A stretch of 64,000 bases of DNA from positions 434,001-498,000 of the forward strand of contig NZ_CP061171.1 of the NCBI RefSeq assembly GCF_014692875.1. The letters are read 5' to 3'. This document shows, one piece after another, positions 27,266 to 36,504 of this stretch. The notes under the pieces were generated by a model, which saw only the letters and a program-made list of their open reading frames with translations, had not been told where the DNA came from and made no database searches. The DNA is from Pedobacter riviphilus. GTDB lineage: Bacteria; Bacteroidota; Bacteroidia; Sphingobacteriales; Sphingobacteriaceae. The position numbers and the translations under genes were made by a program. Every line of letters begins with the position of its first letter. The first letter of the stretch is position 1.

Positions 27266-29407
27266 ATGCAGTTAGAAAAATTTACTTACGATAACAAGAT
27301 TGTCAGGAACTTTGGTATTGCCACCCTGGTTTGGGGAATAATCGGGATGACTGTTGGTTTGCTTGTAGCTATGCAGCTCTTCAAACCCGCATTGAACATG
27401 GGCAGTCAGTACACTACATTTGGCCGCATCAGGCCGCTGCACACCAATGCCGTAATTTTCGCCTTTGTGGGCAATGCCATTTTTATGGGTGTTTATTATT
27501 CCCTTCAGCGCTTGTTAAAAGCACGGATGTTTAGTGATGTGCTGAGCAAAATCCATTTTTGGGGCTGGCAGCTGATCATTTTATCGGCAGTGATCACGCT
27601 ACCGCTTGGCTTTACCACTTCGCACGAATATGCCGAACTCGAATGGCCAATAGATATCGCCATCACCATCATATGGGTGGTTTTTGGCGTAAACATGTTC
27701 GGTACCATTTTCAAAAGAAGAGAACGTCATTTATATGTGGCCATCTGGTTTTACATTGCCACATTTGTTACCATAGCAGTATTGCACATTGTAAACTCTT
27801 TCGAACTGCCCATTTCTTTTATGAAAAGCTATTACGTATATGCCGGTGTACAGGATGCATTGGTACAATGGTGGTACGGGCATAACGCGGTGGCATTTTT
27901 TCTAACCACACCTTATCTGGGCATGATGTATTATTTCTTGCCAAAGATGGCCGGAAGACCCGTTTACTCTTATAAATTAAGTATCCTGCATTTTTGGTCG
28001 CTCATTTTTATTTACATCTGGGCAGGACCTCACCATTTACTTTATACTTCACTACCGGGTTGGGCACAATCATTAGGTGTTGCATTTTCGATTATGCTGA
28101 TTGCACCAAGCTGGGGCGGTATGATTAATGGCTTATTAACTTTGCGCGGCGCCTGGGATAAAGTAAGGGAAGATGTGACGCTTAAATTTATGGTGGTTGC
28201 CCTTACAGCTTATGGTATGGCCACCTTCGAAGGTCCGTTATTATCATTAAAACAGATTAACGGTGTTGCCCATTTTACCGATTGGATTGTGGCTCACGTG
28301 CATGTTGGCGCTTTAGGTTGGAATGGATTTTTAACCTTCGGTGTGTTGTACTGGCTAATCCCCCGTATTTACAAAACAGAATTATATTCTAAAAAGCTAG
28401 CCGGTTTCCATTTTTGGATAGGTACGTTAGGCATCCTTTTTTATGCCGTGCCGATGTATTGGGCAGGTTTTACGCAGGGGCTGATGTGGAAAGAATTTAC
28501 CCCCGAAGGTTTACTGAAATACCCTAATTTTTTAGCGACAACGCTACAGATAATCCCGATGCATATTTTACGTTCGATCGGAGGCACATTGTATTTAACA
28601 GGGGTAATTGTAATGACGTATAACCTGGCTAAAACCATGTTAGGGGCTAAATTGCTTGCCAATGAACCTGCAGAGGCCATGCCATTAAGCAAAGTTGTTA
28701 TCGAAACTTCTTCGGCGGATAAAGCCTGGCATAGGGTTCTGGAACGTAAGCCAATGAAATTCATGGTGCTATCGCTCATCATCATCCTAATTGGGGGCAT
28801 GGTAGAAATGATGCCCACTTTTACCATTCAATCTAACGTGCCAACCATTGCCAGTGTAAAACCATACTCGGCACTCGAACTTCAGGGCAGGGATTTATAC
28901 ATCAGAGAAGGCTGCGTAAACTGCCATTCGCAAACGGTGCGACCTTTCCGCTCAGAAACTGAACGATATGGAGAGTATAGTAAAGCCGGAGAGTTTGTTT
29001 ACGATCACCCGTTTTTATGGGGGAGTAAACGAACAGGGCCCGATCTTCATCGCGTAGGAGGGAAATATTCTGATGCCTGGCATTACAATCACCTGGTCGA
29101 TCCGACTTCAATGTCGCCGGGAAGCATTATGCCGCCATATCCGTGGCTGATTGAGCAGAAACTGGATATTACCACCACAGCCAGTAAGATCAAAGCCATG
29201 CAGATACTGGGGGTACCTTATCCCGAAGGTTATGATAAACGCGCTAACGATGATTTAAAAGTTCAGGCCGAAAAGATTGCACTCGACCTAAAACAGAATA
29301 ACATCAAGGTTAAAAGCGACAGGGAAATAGTAGCCATTATTGCTTACCTGCAACGTTTGGGTACCGATATCAAAGCAAATAAAGAAACCATTCCTTCAAA
29401 TCAATAA
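27266..29407 (+). CDS. ccoNO: cytochrome cbb3 oxidase, fused catalytic subunit I and cytochrome c subunit II (CcoNO)
   Basis: A 713-residue fusion. Residues 1 to about 480 are subunit CcoN: twelve-helix heme-copper oxidase with the heme and CuB histidines seen in RPLHTNAVIF, WWYGHNAVAFF, AGPHHLLYTSLPGW and WIVAHVHVGALGWNG. After a linker (about 480-510) comes CcoO: a membrane anchor (MVLSLIIILIGGMVEMMPTF) and a periplasmic cytochrome with heme motif CVNCH at 550-554 and a downstream Met ligand region (MSPGSIMPPYPW). It reduces O2 to water with high affinity and pumps protons. Fusion of CcoN and CcoO is the usual Bacteroidota arrangement. The 72-base gap after ccoS could hold its own promoter. 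Confidence 0.96.
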   Translation: MQLEKFTYDNKIVRNFGIATLVWGIIGMTVGLLVAMQLFKPALNMGSQYTTFGRIRPLHTNAVIFAFVGNAIFMGVYYSLQRLLKARMFSDVLSKIHFWGWQLIILSAVITLPLGFTTSHEYAELEWPIDIAITIIWVVFGVNMFGTIFKRRERHLYVAIWFYIATFVTIAVLHIVNSFELPISFMKSYYVYAGVQDALVQWWYGHNAVAFFLTTPYLGMMYYFLPKMAGRPVYSYKLSILHFWSLIFIYIWAGPHHLLYTSLPGWAQSLGVAFSIMLIAPSWGGMINGLLTLRGAWDKVREDVTLKFMVVALTAYGMATFEGPLLSLKQINGVAHFTDWIVAHVHVGALGWNGFLTFGVLYWLIPRIYKTELYSKKLAGFHFWIGTLGILFYAVPMYWAGFTQGLMWKEFTPEGLLKYPNFLATTLQIIPMHILRSIGGTLYLTGVIVMTYNLAKTMLGAKLLANEPAEAMPLSKVVIETSSADKAWHRVLERKPMKFMVLSLIIILIGGMVEMMPTFTIQSNVPTIASVKPYSALELQGRDLYIREGCVNCHSQTVRPFRSETERYGEYSKAGEFVYDHPFLWGSKRTGPDLHRVGGKYSDAWHYNHLVDPTSMSPGSIMPPYPWLIEQKLDITTTASKIKAMQILGVPYPEGYDKRANDDLKVQAEKIALDLKQNNIKVKSDREIVAIIAYLQRLGTDIKANKETIPSNQ

Positions 29408-29410
29408 AAT

Positions 29411-29593
29411 ATGTTTAACCAGATAAAAGATTTAGCCGGTGGTGAATTATACCTCATCACCTCACTGCTCATGTTCATGGTGTTTTTTGTAATCGTGGGT
29501 ATTTACCTGCTCAAACTAAATAAAAAACATATCGAAGTAATGAGCCAGCTTCCTATTCAAGACAATCAACCTATTGCATATGAAGAAGATTAA
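29411..29593 (+). CDS. ccoQ: cbb3 oxidase small subunit CcoQ-like
   Basis: A 60-residue protein with one membrane helix (YLITSLLMFMVFFVIVGIYLLKLNKK) and a short polar tail. It starts three bases after ccoNO and overlaps the following ccoP by 14 bases, which identifies it by position and form. CcoQ stabilises the CcoP association in other bacteria. Sequence conservation in this family is low, so the name rests on context. Confidence 0.85.
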   Translation: MFNQIKDLAGGELYLITSLLMFMVFFVIVGIYLLKLNKKHIEVMSQLPIQDNQPIAYEED

Positions 29594-30548
29594 ACTATTG
29601 TTATTATGCCTGTTCATCTCAATTACAGCCTTTGCTGCGAATGAGAAAGCCGCAGAAACCTTAACACCTGCTCAGGCAGGCTTGGGGCTAAACCAGTCTG
29701 AAATACTGATTATAATCCTCCTGGTTTTTGCAGTTGTGCTTCTTTTTGTTTCAGTAACCCTGTTAAATGCATTCAAGGTAATGTATCAGGAACAGTTAAA
29801 CCCTAAGCCGTACACCAAACCGGTAAAAGAACTGGTTTTGGATTACGATACCTGGTTAAAACAAAAACCGGTTAAACCCTCAATCTGGACAAAACTTTTA
29901 AGCTTAAGGCCCATTGAAGAAGAAAAAGACCTGGTCATCGATCATGCTTACGATGGCATTAAAGAACTGAACAACCCTGTGCCAGCCTGGTTTAACTTCC
30001 TCTTTTTCGGAACCATGATTTTCGCGGCAGCCTATCTTTTTTATTACCACATTGGTGGTTATGGAGATCTGCAGGATACAGAATATGAAAAAGAAATGGC
30101 CAAAGCGAAGATAGAAAAAGCAGCCTACCTCGAAAAATCGGCCAATACCATTGATGAGAATTCGGTTAAGGTTGATAATACGCCAATGGTACTGGCTGAG
30201 GGCAAAACTGTTTTTACAACTAACTGTGTGGTTTGCCATGGCGATAAAGGCCAGGGCATAATAGGGCCAAATTTAACCGATGATTATTGGTTGCATGGTG
30301 GAGGCATAAACAATGTTTTCAAAACCATAAAATATGGGGTACCCGAAAAAGGTATGATCAGTTGGGAGAAAAATTTAAATCCAAAACAGATCAGTGCTGT
30401 TGCCAATTTTATCTTATCGCTAAAAGGAAGTAATCCTGCAGGAGCCAAAGCACCACAGGGTGAGAAATATGAAGCGAAAGATTTAAAAGGCAATGAGATG
30501 AAAACACCAACCGACAGTGTGAACCAAACCGATGTTACCAAAAAATAA
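29580..30548 (+). CDS. ccoP: cytochrome cbb3 oxidase diheme-type subunit, mono-heme form (CcoP)
   Basis: This 322-residue membrane-anchored cytochrome c passes electrons to the oxidase. A signal-like N-terminus (MKKIKLLLLCLFISITAFA) is followed by a membrane helix (about 42-62), then a short cytoplasmic stretch, then the CcoP fold signature ELNNPVPAWFNFLFFGTMIFAAAYLFYYH. Only one heme-c site is present (CVVCH, 216-220, with GPNLTDDYWLHGG and a distal Met in EKGMISW), whereas proteobacterial CcoP has two. I start at ATG 29580 rather than the upstream TTG. It overlaps ccoQ by 14 bases and ccoG by 17 bases, a tightly coupled operon. Confidence 0.93.
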   Translation: MKKIKLLLLCLFISITAFAANEKAAETLTPAQAGLGLNQSEILIIILLVFAVVLLFVSVTLLNAFKVMYQEQLNPKPYTKPVKELVLDYDTWLKQKPVKPSIWTKLLSLRPIEEEKDLVIDHAYDGIKELNNPVPAWFNFLFFGTMIFAAAYLFYYHIGGYGDLQDTEYEKEMAKAKIEKAAYLEKSANTIDENSVKVDNTPMVLAEGKTVFTTNCVVCHGDKGQGIIGPNLTDDYWLHGGGINNVFKTIKYGVPEKGMISWEKNLNPKQISAVANFILSLKGSNPAGAKAPQGEKYEAKDLKGNEMKTPTDSVNQTDVTKK

Positions 30549-31923
30549 AAAAGAAAATAAAGGCAGGGGCAGAAATTTTATCTATCCTAAAAAGCCATCT
30601 GGTAGGCTGTATACCTACCGGAAATGGGTAAGTTATGTGCTGCTGTTATTTTTGTTTTCCTGTCCGTTTTTAAAATTTAAGGGAGAACAACTGGTACTCC
30701 TCAATTTTATAGAAAGAAAATTTGTATTCTTCGGATTGATTTTTACCCCGCAGGATTTTTACCTTTTCGCGCTCGCGATGCTTATTTTTATCATGTTCAT
30801 TGTATGTTTTACAGTAATTTTGGGTAGGCTATGGTGCGGATGGGCTTGCCCGCAAACAATCTTTATGGAAATGGTTTTCCGTAGAATCGAATACTGGATT
30901 GAAGGCGATGCCAATAAACAAAAGAAACTAGACGAAGCAGGCTGGACCGCCGGGAAAATATTCAAAAAAATAAGCAAACATTTTATTTTTCTGGTGATTT
31001 CTTTTGCCATTGCAAATACCTTTTTGGCTTATATGATTGGGTCGGCAGTACTGTATAAAATTATTACTGAACCAATTGCTGGTCATGTATCGGGCTTTGT
31101 ATCCATTTGGCTATTTACATTTATATTCTATGGGGTATTTACCTATGTACGCGAAGTGGTGTGTACGGTAATCTGTCCGTATGGCAGGCTGCAAGGGGTG
31201 CTGTTGGATAATCAAAGTCTGGTGGTCGCCTACGATTTTAACAGGGGCGAGCCGCGGGGCCATCTTCAAAAACAGGATGCAGCTTTAAAAACGGGAGATT
31301 GTATTGATTGTGGGCTTTGCGTACAGGTTTGCCCAACAGGAATTGATATCCGCGAAGGTACGCAGCTCGAGTGTGTAAACTGTACCGCCTGTATCGATTC
31401 ATGCAACGAGGTAATGCTTAAAATAAACAAGCCCAAAAACCTGATCGGTTTCTTCAATCAGGATTTTATTAACGAACGTAAACCCTATAAAATTGGCTTA
31501 AAATCTTACGGTTACGCAGCGGTACTGTTTGTGGTAATGGTAGTTTTTTCTTCACTGATTTATAAAAGAGAAGATATCCAGACCACCGTACTAAGAGCAA
31601 GCGGTACTTTATACCAGAGTAGGGGGGCAGATAAAACGAGCAATCTTTATAATGCAGAGCTGATCAACAAAACCAATAAAGCAGTAAAGTTCAGGTTTAG
31701 GTCGCAAAATGACAGTGATGAAATTGATTTTATCCAAAAAGCTGATGTTTTGCCAAAAGAAGGTTCGGTGCACCTTACTTTCTTTCTGATCAGGAAAAAT
31801 AATGCCATTAAAAAATATAAAACCGATGCCGTTTTCGAAATTATTGCCAACGGCAAAGTTTTAAGCACAGCAACTACAAGTTTTTTCGCGCAGCCGGAAG
31901 GAATTGAATTAGAGAATGATTGA
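30532..31923 (+). CDS. ccoG: cytochrome c oxidase accessory protein CcoG (FixG/RdxA)
   Basis: A 463-residue membrane iron-sulfur protein, linked in other bacteria to copper reduction for cbb3 assembly. It has membrane helices around residues 35-52, 65-90, 145-170 and 330-345. The motif LWCGWACPQTIFMEMVFRRIEYWIEG is characteristic, as are VCTVICPYGRLQG and a 2[4Fe-4S] ferredoxin segment (CIDCGLCVQVCPTG, then CVNCTACIDSC). The C-terminal periplasmic domain (about 350-460) is Ig-like. It starts inside the end of ccoP. The last codons run into a 24-base imperfect direct repeat (31903-31947). Confidence 0.95.
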   Translation: MLPKNKKENKGRGRNFIYPKKPSGRLYTYRKWVSYVLLLFLFSCPFLKFKGEQLVLLNFIERKFVFFGLIFTPQDFYLFALAMLIFIMFIVCFTVILGRLWCGWACPQTIFMEMVFRRIEYWIEGDANKQKKLDEAGWTAGKIFKKISKHFIFLVISFAIANTFLAYMIGSAVLYKIITEPIAGHVSGFVSIWLFTFIFYGVFTYVREVVCTVICPYGRLQGVLLDNQSLVVAYDFNRGEPRGHLQKQDAALKTGDCIDCGLCVQVCPTGIDIREGTQLECVNCTACIDSCNEVMLKINKPKNLIGFFNQDFINERKPYKIGLKSYGYAAVLFVVMVVFSSLIYKREDIQTTVLRASGTLYQSRGADKTSNLYNAELINKTNKAVKFRFRSQNDSDEIDFIQKADVLPKEGSVHLTFFLIRKNNAIKKYKTDAVFEIIANGKVLSTATTSFFAQPEGIELEND

Positions 31924-31947
31924 GTGATTGAATTAGGGAATGGTTGA
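31903..31947. repeat. short tandem direct repeat at the ccoG 3' end
   Basis: Two imperfect copies, attgaattagagaatgattga at 31903-31923 and attgaattagggaatggttga at 31927-31947, repeat with a 24-base period. The first copy encodes the last residues of CcoG and its stop, and the second is untranslated. Probably a small slippage duplication. Confidence 0.7.
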
Positions 31948-31982
31948 AGGGTCGACTCATTCAAAACTAAAAAATAAGAGAT

Positions 31983-32411
31983 ATGAACTGGGGCACAAAA
32001 ATAGTATTGGGAATGATTGCATTCATGATGTTTATTGTGGGGATGGTCGTTTATATGTTCCATTTACATGGGCGGGATGCGTTGATCGAAGAAAATTATT
32101 ACGAAAAGGGAATCAATTACAATGCGGAATACAATGCCAAACAGAATGTACTCAATGATCACGCTAAACCAAAAATTACCATTACAAAAACTCAGATTAT
32201 CATTCAGGTAAAAGATAGTGCGAAATACAATCTTGTTTTAATGCGGCCTGCCAATAGCGATGACGATATTAAGCTAAAAGGAAATACCTCAGGAATAGCG
32301 AATCTTATTCTGGTTGATAAAACTAAAATGCCCAGGGGAATGTGGTTTTTAAACCTCCAGTGGCACTCCTCAGGAAAAGATTATCTGTTTAAAAATAACA
32401 TCACCCTATGA
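31983..32411 (+). CDS. ccoH: FixH/CcoH family cbb3 assembly protein
   Basis: A 142-residue protein with one N-terminal membrane helix (WGTKIVLGMIAFMMFIVGMVVYMFHL) and a periplasmic domain (DALIEENYYEKGINYNAEYNAKQN, then a beta-rich part ending NLQWHSSGKDYLFKNNITL). The YYEKGxxY motif and the C-terminal WxLxLQW-like pattern are typical of FixH. It acts with CcoG, CcoI and CcoS in oxidase assembly. It overlaps the next gene by 4 bases. Confidence 0.9.
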   Translation: MNWGTKIVLGMIAFMMFIVGMVVYMFHLHGRDALIEENYYEKGINYNAEYNAKQNVLNDHAKPKITITKTQIIIQVKDSAKYNLVLMRPANSDDDIKLKGNTSGIANLILVDKTKMPRGMWFLNLQWHSSGKDYLFKNNITL

Positions 32412-33108
32412 TGGATTTTTTACCACTGGCATTTTTGATGGGGCTTTTCGGAAGCCTTCATTGCGCCATAATGTGCGGACCGATCATGCTGGGTATGCCA
32501 TTCAGAAAGCAGGATTTCTTTCAAAGCGGATTACAGCTTTTGTTGTACCAATTTGGCAGAATTGCCGTGTATACTGTATTAGGCTTGTTGGTGGGTGCCT
32601 TAGGGAGTAGTATCCGCATTTTTAGCGATCAGAAAATGCTGAGCATCTTAATCGGTTCTATACTGATTTTATTTACAGCACTGCAGTTTAATACTGCCTA
32701 TAGAAATAGGTTTTCTAAGTTCCAGTCATGGGTGCTTAATCCGCTAAGCAGATTAATGGGAAAAGTATTTAATTTGCCATTGTGGGGATTGTTTGCCGGA
32801 ATGCTGAATGGCATCATCCCCTGCGGGATGGTTTATCTGGCACTCGCAACTGCTTTAAATACGGGTAGTATTAAATCTGGTGCTACTTTTATGCTTCTTT
32901 TTGGATTGGGTACCACCCCACTGATGCTCATGATTTCGTTAGGGGGATCTTCCTCAAGAAATACATCCGTTTTAATACCAATAGGCTTATTCCCTGGTTT
33001 ATGTTTTTTATGGGTACCTTACTTATCTTGCGATCGGCCGATTTGGGCATTCCCTTTATATCCCCAAAAACTACCAGTACCTATGGCCATGCAATAGACT
33101 GCCGATAA
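32408..33108 (+). CDS. SafE/TauE-type membrane protein of the cbb3 cluster, C-terminal frameshift
   Basis: A polytopic membrane protein of the sulfite-exporter TauE/SafE type that commonly ends cbb3 clusters (sometimes called CcoI2/CcoH-linked). The family start MGLFGSLHCAIMCGPI and the repeat NGIIPCGMVYLALATAL are clear. As written it stops at 33097 after a nonsense-like tail. Adding one G to the run at 32942-32946 restores GGIFLKKYIRFNTNRLIPWF, a sixth-helix region (FMFFMGTLLILRSADLGIPF) and a stop at 33106-33108. So the last about 55 residues are frameshifted. Its ligand is not established; copper or heme-related transport is often suggested. Confidence 0.85.
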
Positions 33109-33341
33109 AAATAGCGCTAATAAAACCTGAAAGGCAGCCTGCTACTGCTAACTAACTAAACTATTGTAATTAAGCAGCAGGATAAACGGAATTTATGCAT
33201 CATACCTGTATTTTTTTTAATACCAGTTTTTTCCACTTCAACATAGTATTATAAGTTCTTTTCTCTTCGAGTTGGGGCAATAGATGCTGTTGGGCAACCT
33301 ATTAAATCAGACCGAATTTCTGATAGATGTCATTAGCCAAG

Positions 33342-33355
33342 GTGATTACAATCAT
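33342..33355 (+). promoter_or_regulatory. candidate FNR/CRP-type site before the L,D-transpeptidase
   Basis: GTGATTACAATCAT fits the FNR-type layout TTGAT-N4-ATCAA with changes only at the outer bases, about 30 bases before the start at 33385. So close to the start it would more likely repress than activate. Same TGA-N6-TCA core as the other sites. Confidence 0.4.
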
Positions 33356-33384
33356 CACGGTTCTAGTTTTTATAGTCCAATTTT

Positions 33385-34860
33385 ATGATGTTTAATATTC
33401 CGGTCATGAAAACAAATCAGAAATCTTTTTTACAAAAAAATCTATTTATTTCCTGGGTATGTATGGTCCTTGCGTTTCTGCTGTCAGCCTCCATTAAGGG
33501 ATATCCATTGGTACATGAGCGCGCGGCTCAAAGGATAGATTCCATGCTGATCAAAAAGCAACTTTTAGCGCTCGGGTCCCGTTTGAACTATCCCGAAACC
33601 GTAGCCAGGTTTTATAAGAGAATGAATTTTCAACGGGCGTGGGTTTATCCCGATACAGTCCGTACCCCGGTATACCACGCCATGCTCCTTTTAGACTGTG
33701 TGCTGCAGTTCGGACTTAATCGCCAGGATTTTCACCCCAATGAACTGACCTATAACAGACTTAAACCACTGGTGTCCAGCCCCGGGATGAGCTACAGCAT
33801 GGACAGGGAGGATTTCGATATCTATATGACCGATGCGATGCTCACCCTGATCAACCACCTCCATTATGGGAAGTTCAACCCGGTAAGGACAAAGTACGCC
33901 CTAAACAGCCCAACAGAAGATTATGCCCAGAATTTGTTGTTCGCTTCCCTTAGCGCACGCGATTTTATGGTCAGTATAGGTACGGCACAGCCTGAGCTAA
34001 AAAGTTACAAGGATCTGCAAAGTTATCTCCACCTTGTAAAGGGGCAGTATATCGACGATTGTTACGAGTTCCCAGAGGGAGAAGCCAGGAAAATGGCAGT
34101 TAATATGGAAAGGATGAGATGGGTAGACACCGGTAGCATTTATTATCTGCAGATCAATATTCCTTCCTTTCTGTTAACACTGCACAATGGCGATTCTGTT
34201 ACAATTTTTAAGGTAGTTGTAGGGAAACCCACCAGTCCTTCCCCTCAACTGGAAAGTAAGGTGCAATACCTTACTACGGCCCCTGAATGGAAAGTGCCGG
34301 TAAAGATCTTTACGAGGGAGCTTTTGCCCAAAGCATTAAAGAATCCCACTTTTTTGGAGGATAACCATTATGCCATCTATGATCAAAAAGGAAATTATGT
34401 TATTGGTAGTCCAGCGAATTTAAAATTGATTAAAGCAAACCCAGCCGGCTACTCCATGAGGCAGTCTCCCGGGTGCGATAACGCGATGGGGAAAGTTGTC
34501 TTTCGTTTTCCTAACCGTTTCGATATCTATCTGCACGATACCCCTGAGCAAAAACTCTTCAAAAAGGAGGAACGGGCTTTCAGCCATGGATGCATCAGGG
34601 TAGAGGGAGCGGAAAAACTTGCGTCGATGCTATTGGTCCATGATGGTCGTTCCAGCAGATCTGCTGAGATGAAAAAATCAGCACGAAAATTGGAAAAAAA
34701 AGATTTTTTCCTACGGAATCCCATTCCCATCAAGATAACCTATTTTACTGCAGAAATTATTGACGGCATGTTGAAGGTATATCCTGATATCTATAACCTT
34801 GATCCCGGGCTAGAAAGGCAGATGTTTCCACAAGAGTCTGTGTTGGTAAAAGACCGCTGA
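33385..34860 (+). CDS. L,D-transpeptidase (YcbB/LdtD-like, YkuD domain)
   Basis: A 491-residue exported enzyme that forms 3-3 peptidoglycan cross-links or attaches proteins to the wall. The signal segment is near residues 20-38 (ISWVCMVLAFLLSASIKG). A scaffold domain follows (RLNYPETVARFYKRMNFQRAWV, then HYGKFNP), like the N-terminal part of E. coli YcbB. The YkuD catalytic domain contains ERMRWV, the region NPAGYSMRQSPGCDNAMGKVVF, and the active-site motif HDTPEQKLFKKEERAFSHGCIRVEG with the nucleophilic Cys. An internal ATG (MKTNQKS, 33406) is an equally good start. It stands alone. Confidence 0.9.
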   Translation: MMFNIPVMKTNQKSFLQKNLFISWVCMVLAFLLSASIKGYPLVHERAAQRIDSMLIKKQLLALGSRLNYPETVARFYKRMNFQRAWVYPDTVRTPVYHAMLLLDCVLQFGLNRQDFHPNELTYNRLKPLVSSPGMSYSMDREDFDIYMTDAMLTLINHLHYGKFNPVRTKYALNSPTEDYAQNLLFASLSARDFMVSIGTAQPELKSYKDLQSYLHLVKGQYIDDCYEFPEGEARKMAVNMERMRWVDTGSIYYLQINIPSFLLTLHNGDSVTIFKVVVGKPTSPSPQLESKVQYLTTAPEWKVPVKIFTRELLPKALKNPTFLEDNHYAIYDQKGNYVIGSPANLKLIKANPAGYSMRQSPGCDNAMGKVVFRFPNRFDIYLHDTPEQKLFKKEERAFSHGCIRVEGAEKLASMLLVHDGRSSRSAEMKKSARKLEKKDFFLRNPIPIKITYFTAEIIDGMLKVYPDIYNLDPGLERQMFPQESVLVKDR

Positions 34861-35090
34861 TCAGTGTTACGTCTAAATTCTGCTGAGGCAGATAGGTAAA
34901 ATATTATGGTCTCAAAGAAATATTAAAGTTAACCGCGATTTTCATAGCGGACTTTTTACACCTGCTTTTTTCTGTTTCTTTAGTTCGATATTTCTTGTAA
35001 AAGCCATGTATAGGTTTTTCGTCATTGTGTTGGCACTAAGAATGAACGGAGATTTTTCTTAAATTTTAAATTTAAGAATATGAACTATGA

Positions 35091-35479
35091 AATACATTAT
35101 TAGAGAAGTTAGTAGAAAAATATAAAGGCAAGGCCGTATATGAGGATTTTTGGGCGCCCTGGTGTGGGCCATGCATGAGCCAAATGCCATCCAGCTATGA
35201 ACTAAAGAAGGAACTTGATGGAATGGATGTGGTATTCCTTTACCTCGGAGTAAACTGTACAGAAGAATCATGGAGCAAAACAATTAAACAACAGGACTTC
35301 AAAGGTGAGCATTACCTGTTGAGTAAAGATGAATTTGCACTACTTAACGATAGGTTTCAAATTGGGGATATTCCCCATTATATGTTGATCAATAAGCAAG
35401 GGGAAATTGTGGGTAAAATGCTAAGTTACCTAGCCAAAAAATGGAGCTTTTGAAGGAAATTAAGGCATTGAAAAAATAG
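35091..35479 (+). pseudogene. decayed TlpA/thioredoxin-like gene fragment
   Basis: In one frame the sequence reads NTLLEKLVEKYKGKAVYEDFWAPWCGPCMSQ, a clear thioredoxin-fold active site (WCGPC), then VVFLYLGVNCTEESW and IGDIPHYMLINKQGEIVGK. There is no start codon upstream: a TGA lies at 35088-35090, and the N-terminal domain normal for TlpA-type proteins is missing. Near the end, adding one A to the AAAA run at 35415-35418 restores GKNAKLPSQKMELLKEIKALKK with a stop at 35477-35479, instead of KWSF at 35453. So it is both 5' truncated and frameshifted, a gene remnant of a thiol-disulfide reductase. Confidence 0.78.
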
Positions 35480-35847
35480 TGTGGCCTCTAAGTGCACTAT
35501 TAGTGAAATATACGCTCAGGGCATCAGAAAGATGTTTACAACGCAACATTTGACGAATTTTTAATCCGAGACGGTCGTTTGCCAAATGCATACGCTGAAA
35601 ATAAAAAATAATTTTTTATTAAACTTTGTTTAGTATTTGTATATTTGATATAACCAAATATTTGCTGATAATAGCAGGGTTTTAACTTGCTATATCATGA
35701 AATTAAGCCTGACCCAAGATTTAATTTAACAAAGAAATAAAAATTTAGTAATACTAAACAAATGTTTAATGTTGTTATATTTGATCTATGAGATGCTTGT
35801 TATAGTCAGGCATACAAAATGCAATTGTTTTATATTAGATTTTTCTC
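35480..35847. other. AT-rich promoter region before the sigma/FecR/Sus locus
   Basis: These 368 bases hold no gene. They contain a small palindrome TTTAGT-AAT-ACTAAA (35744-35758) and a TATATTTG (35776-35783) matching the Bacteroidota -7 form TAnnTTTG about 65 bases before the sigma gene, though I find no well-spaced -33 element. A related GTATATTTGAT occurs upstream, around 35640-35650. Confidence 0.4.
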
Positions 35848-36414
35848 ATGAACTCAAATCATCCAAGCAGCTATAGCGATCCAGAACTTCTGGATATGGT
35901 ACGGAATGGGGATAGTCTTGCATTCAAGGAACTATATAACAGGTATTGGGATATGCTATTAGATATGGCGTATAAAAGACTTGGTTATATCGAAATTGCT
36001 GAAGAGGTGATTCAGGATATTTTTGTAAATCTTTTTCTGAGAAAAGAGAAACTTGAGGTCCGGTCTTCCCTCGAAGGTTATCTCAAGAATGCACTCAAGT
36101 ATAAGATTTTTGACGTCTTCCGTTCCATGGCAGTTCATGACAGGTATGTAGCAACCATGCTGCATCAGCCAGCTCCACATTGCCAAACTCCTGAGACTAA
36201 TCTGGAAGCCAAGGAACTGTCCGAGAAAATCAACATGATTACCGAAAAACTCCCTCAGAAATGCCGTGAGGTTTTTTTGCTTAGCAGAATAGAGCAGTTA
36301 TCGAATAAATCTATTGCCGAAAAATTGGATATTTCTGTCAGCACCGTTGAAAAGCATATTGGAAAGGCCATGGATATTATGAAAACAGGCTTCCGTAACT
36401 ATAATGCAGGCTAA
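35848..36414 (+). CDS. ECF-type RNA polymerase sigma factor
   Basis: A 188-residue sigma-70 family protein. Region 2 includes LAFKELYNRYWDMLLDMAYKR and IAEEVIQDIFVNLFLRK. Region 4 is the helix-turn-helix LPQKCREVFLLSRIEQLSNKSIAEKLDISVSTVEKHIGKAM. There is no region 1 or 3, as usual for ECF factors. It is followed 90 bases later by a FecR anti-sigma gene and then a SusC with an STN domain. The three form the standard Bacteroidota outer-membrane-to-cytoplasm signalling cassette, with ligand import at SusC releasing the sigma factor to transcribe the locus. Confidence 0.95.
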   Translation: MNSNHPSSYSDPELLDMVRNGDSLAFKELYNRYWDMLLDMAYKRLGYIEIAEEVIQDIFVNLFLRKEKLEVRSSLEGYLKNALKYKIFDVFRSMAVHDRYVATMLHQPAPHCQTPETNLEAKELSEKINMITEKLPQKCREVFLLSRIEQLSNKSIAEKLDISVSTVEKHIGKAMDIMKTGFRNYNAG

Positions 36415-36504
36415 TACACCTTTCTTAAAAGAATAGTAAAAAATAAATTATTTCCAATAGCGGTTTTTCCAATGGAGTGCGACTTATAGATAACTACAGT
36501 CGCT

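Noticed and set aside
27331..27534. plus-strand frames inside ccoNO
   Set aside because: Out-of-frame shadows of a strongly conserved oxidase gene.
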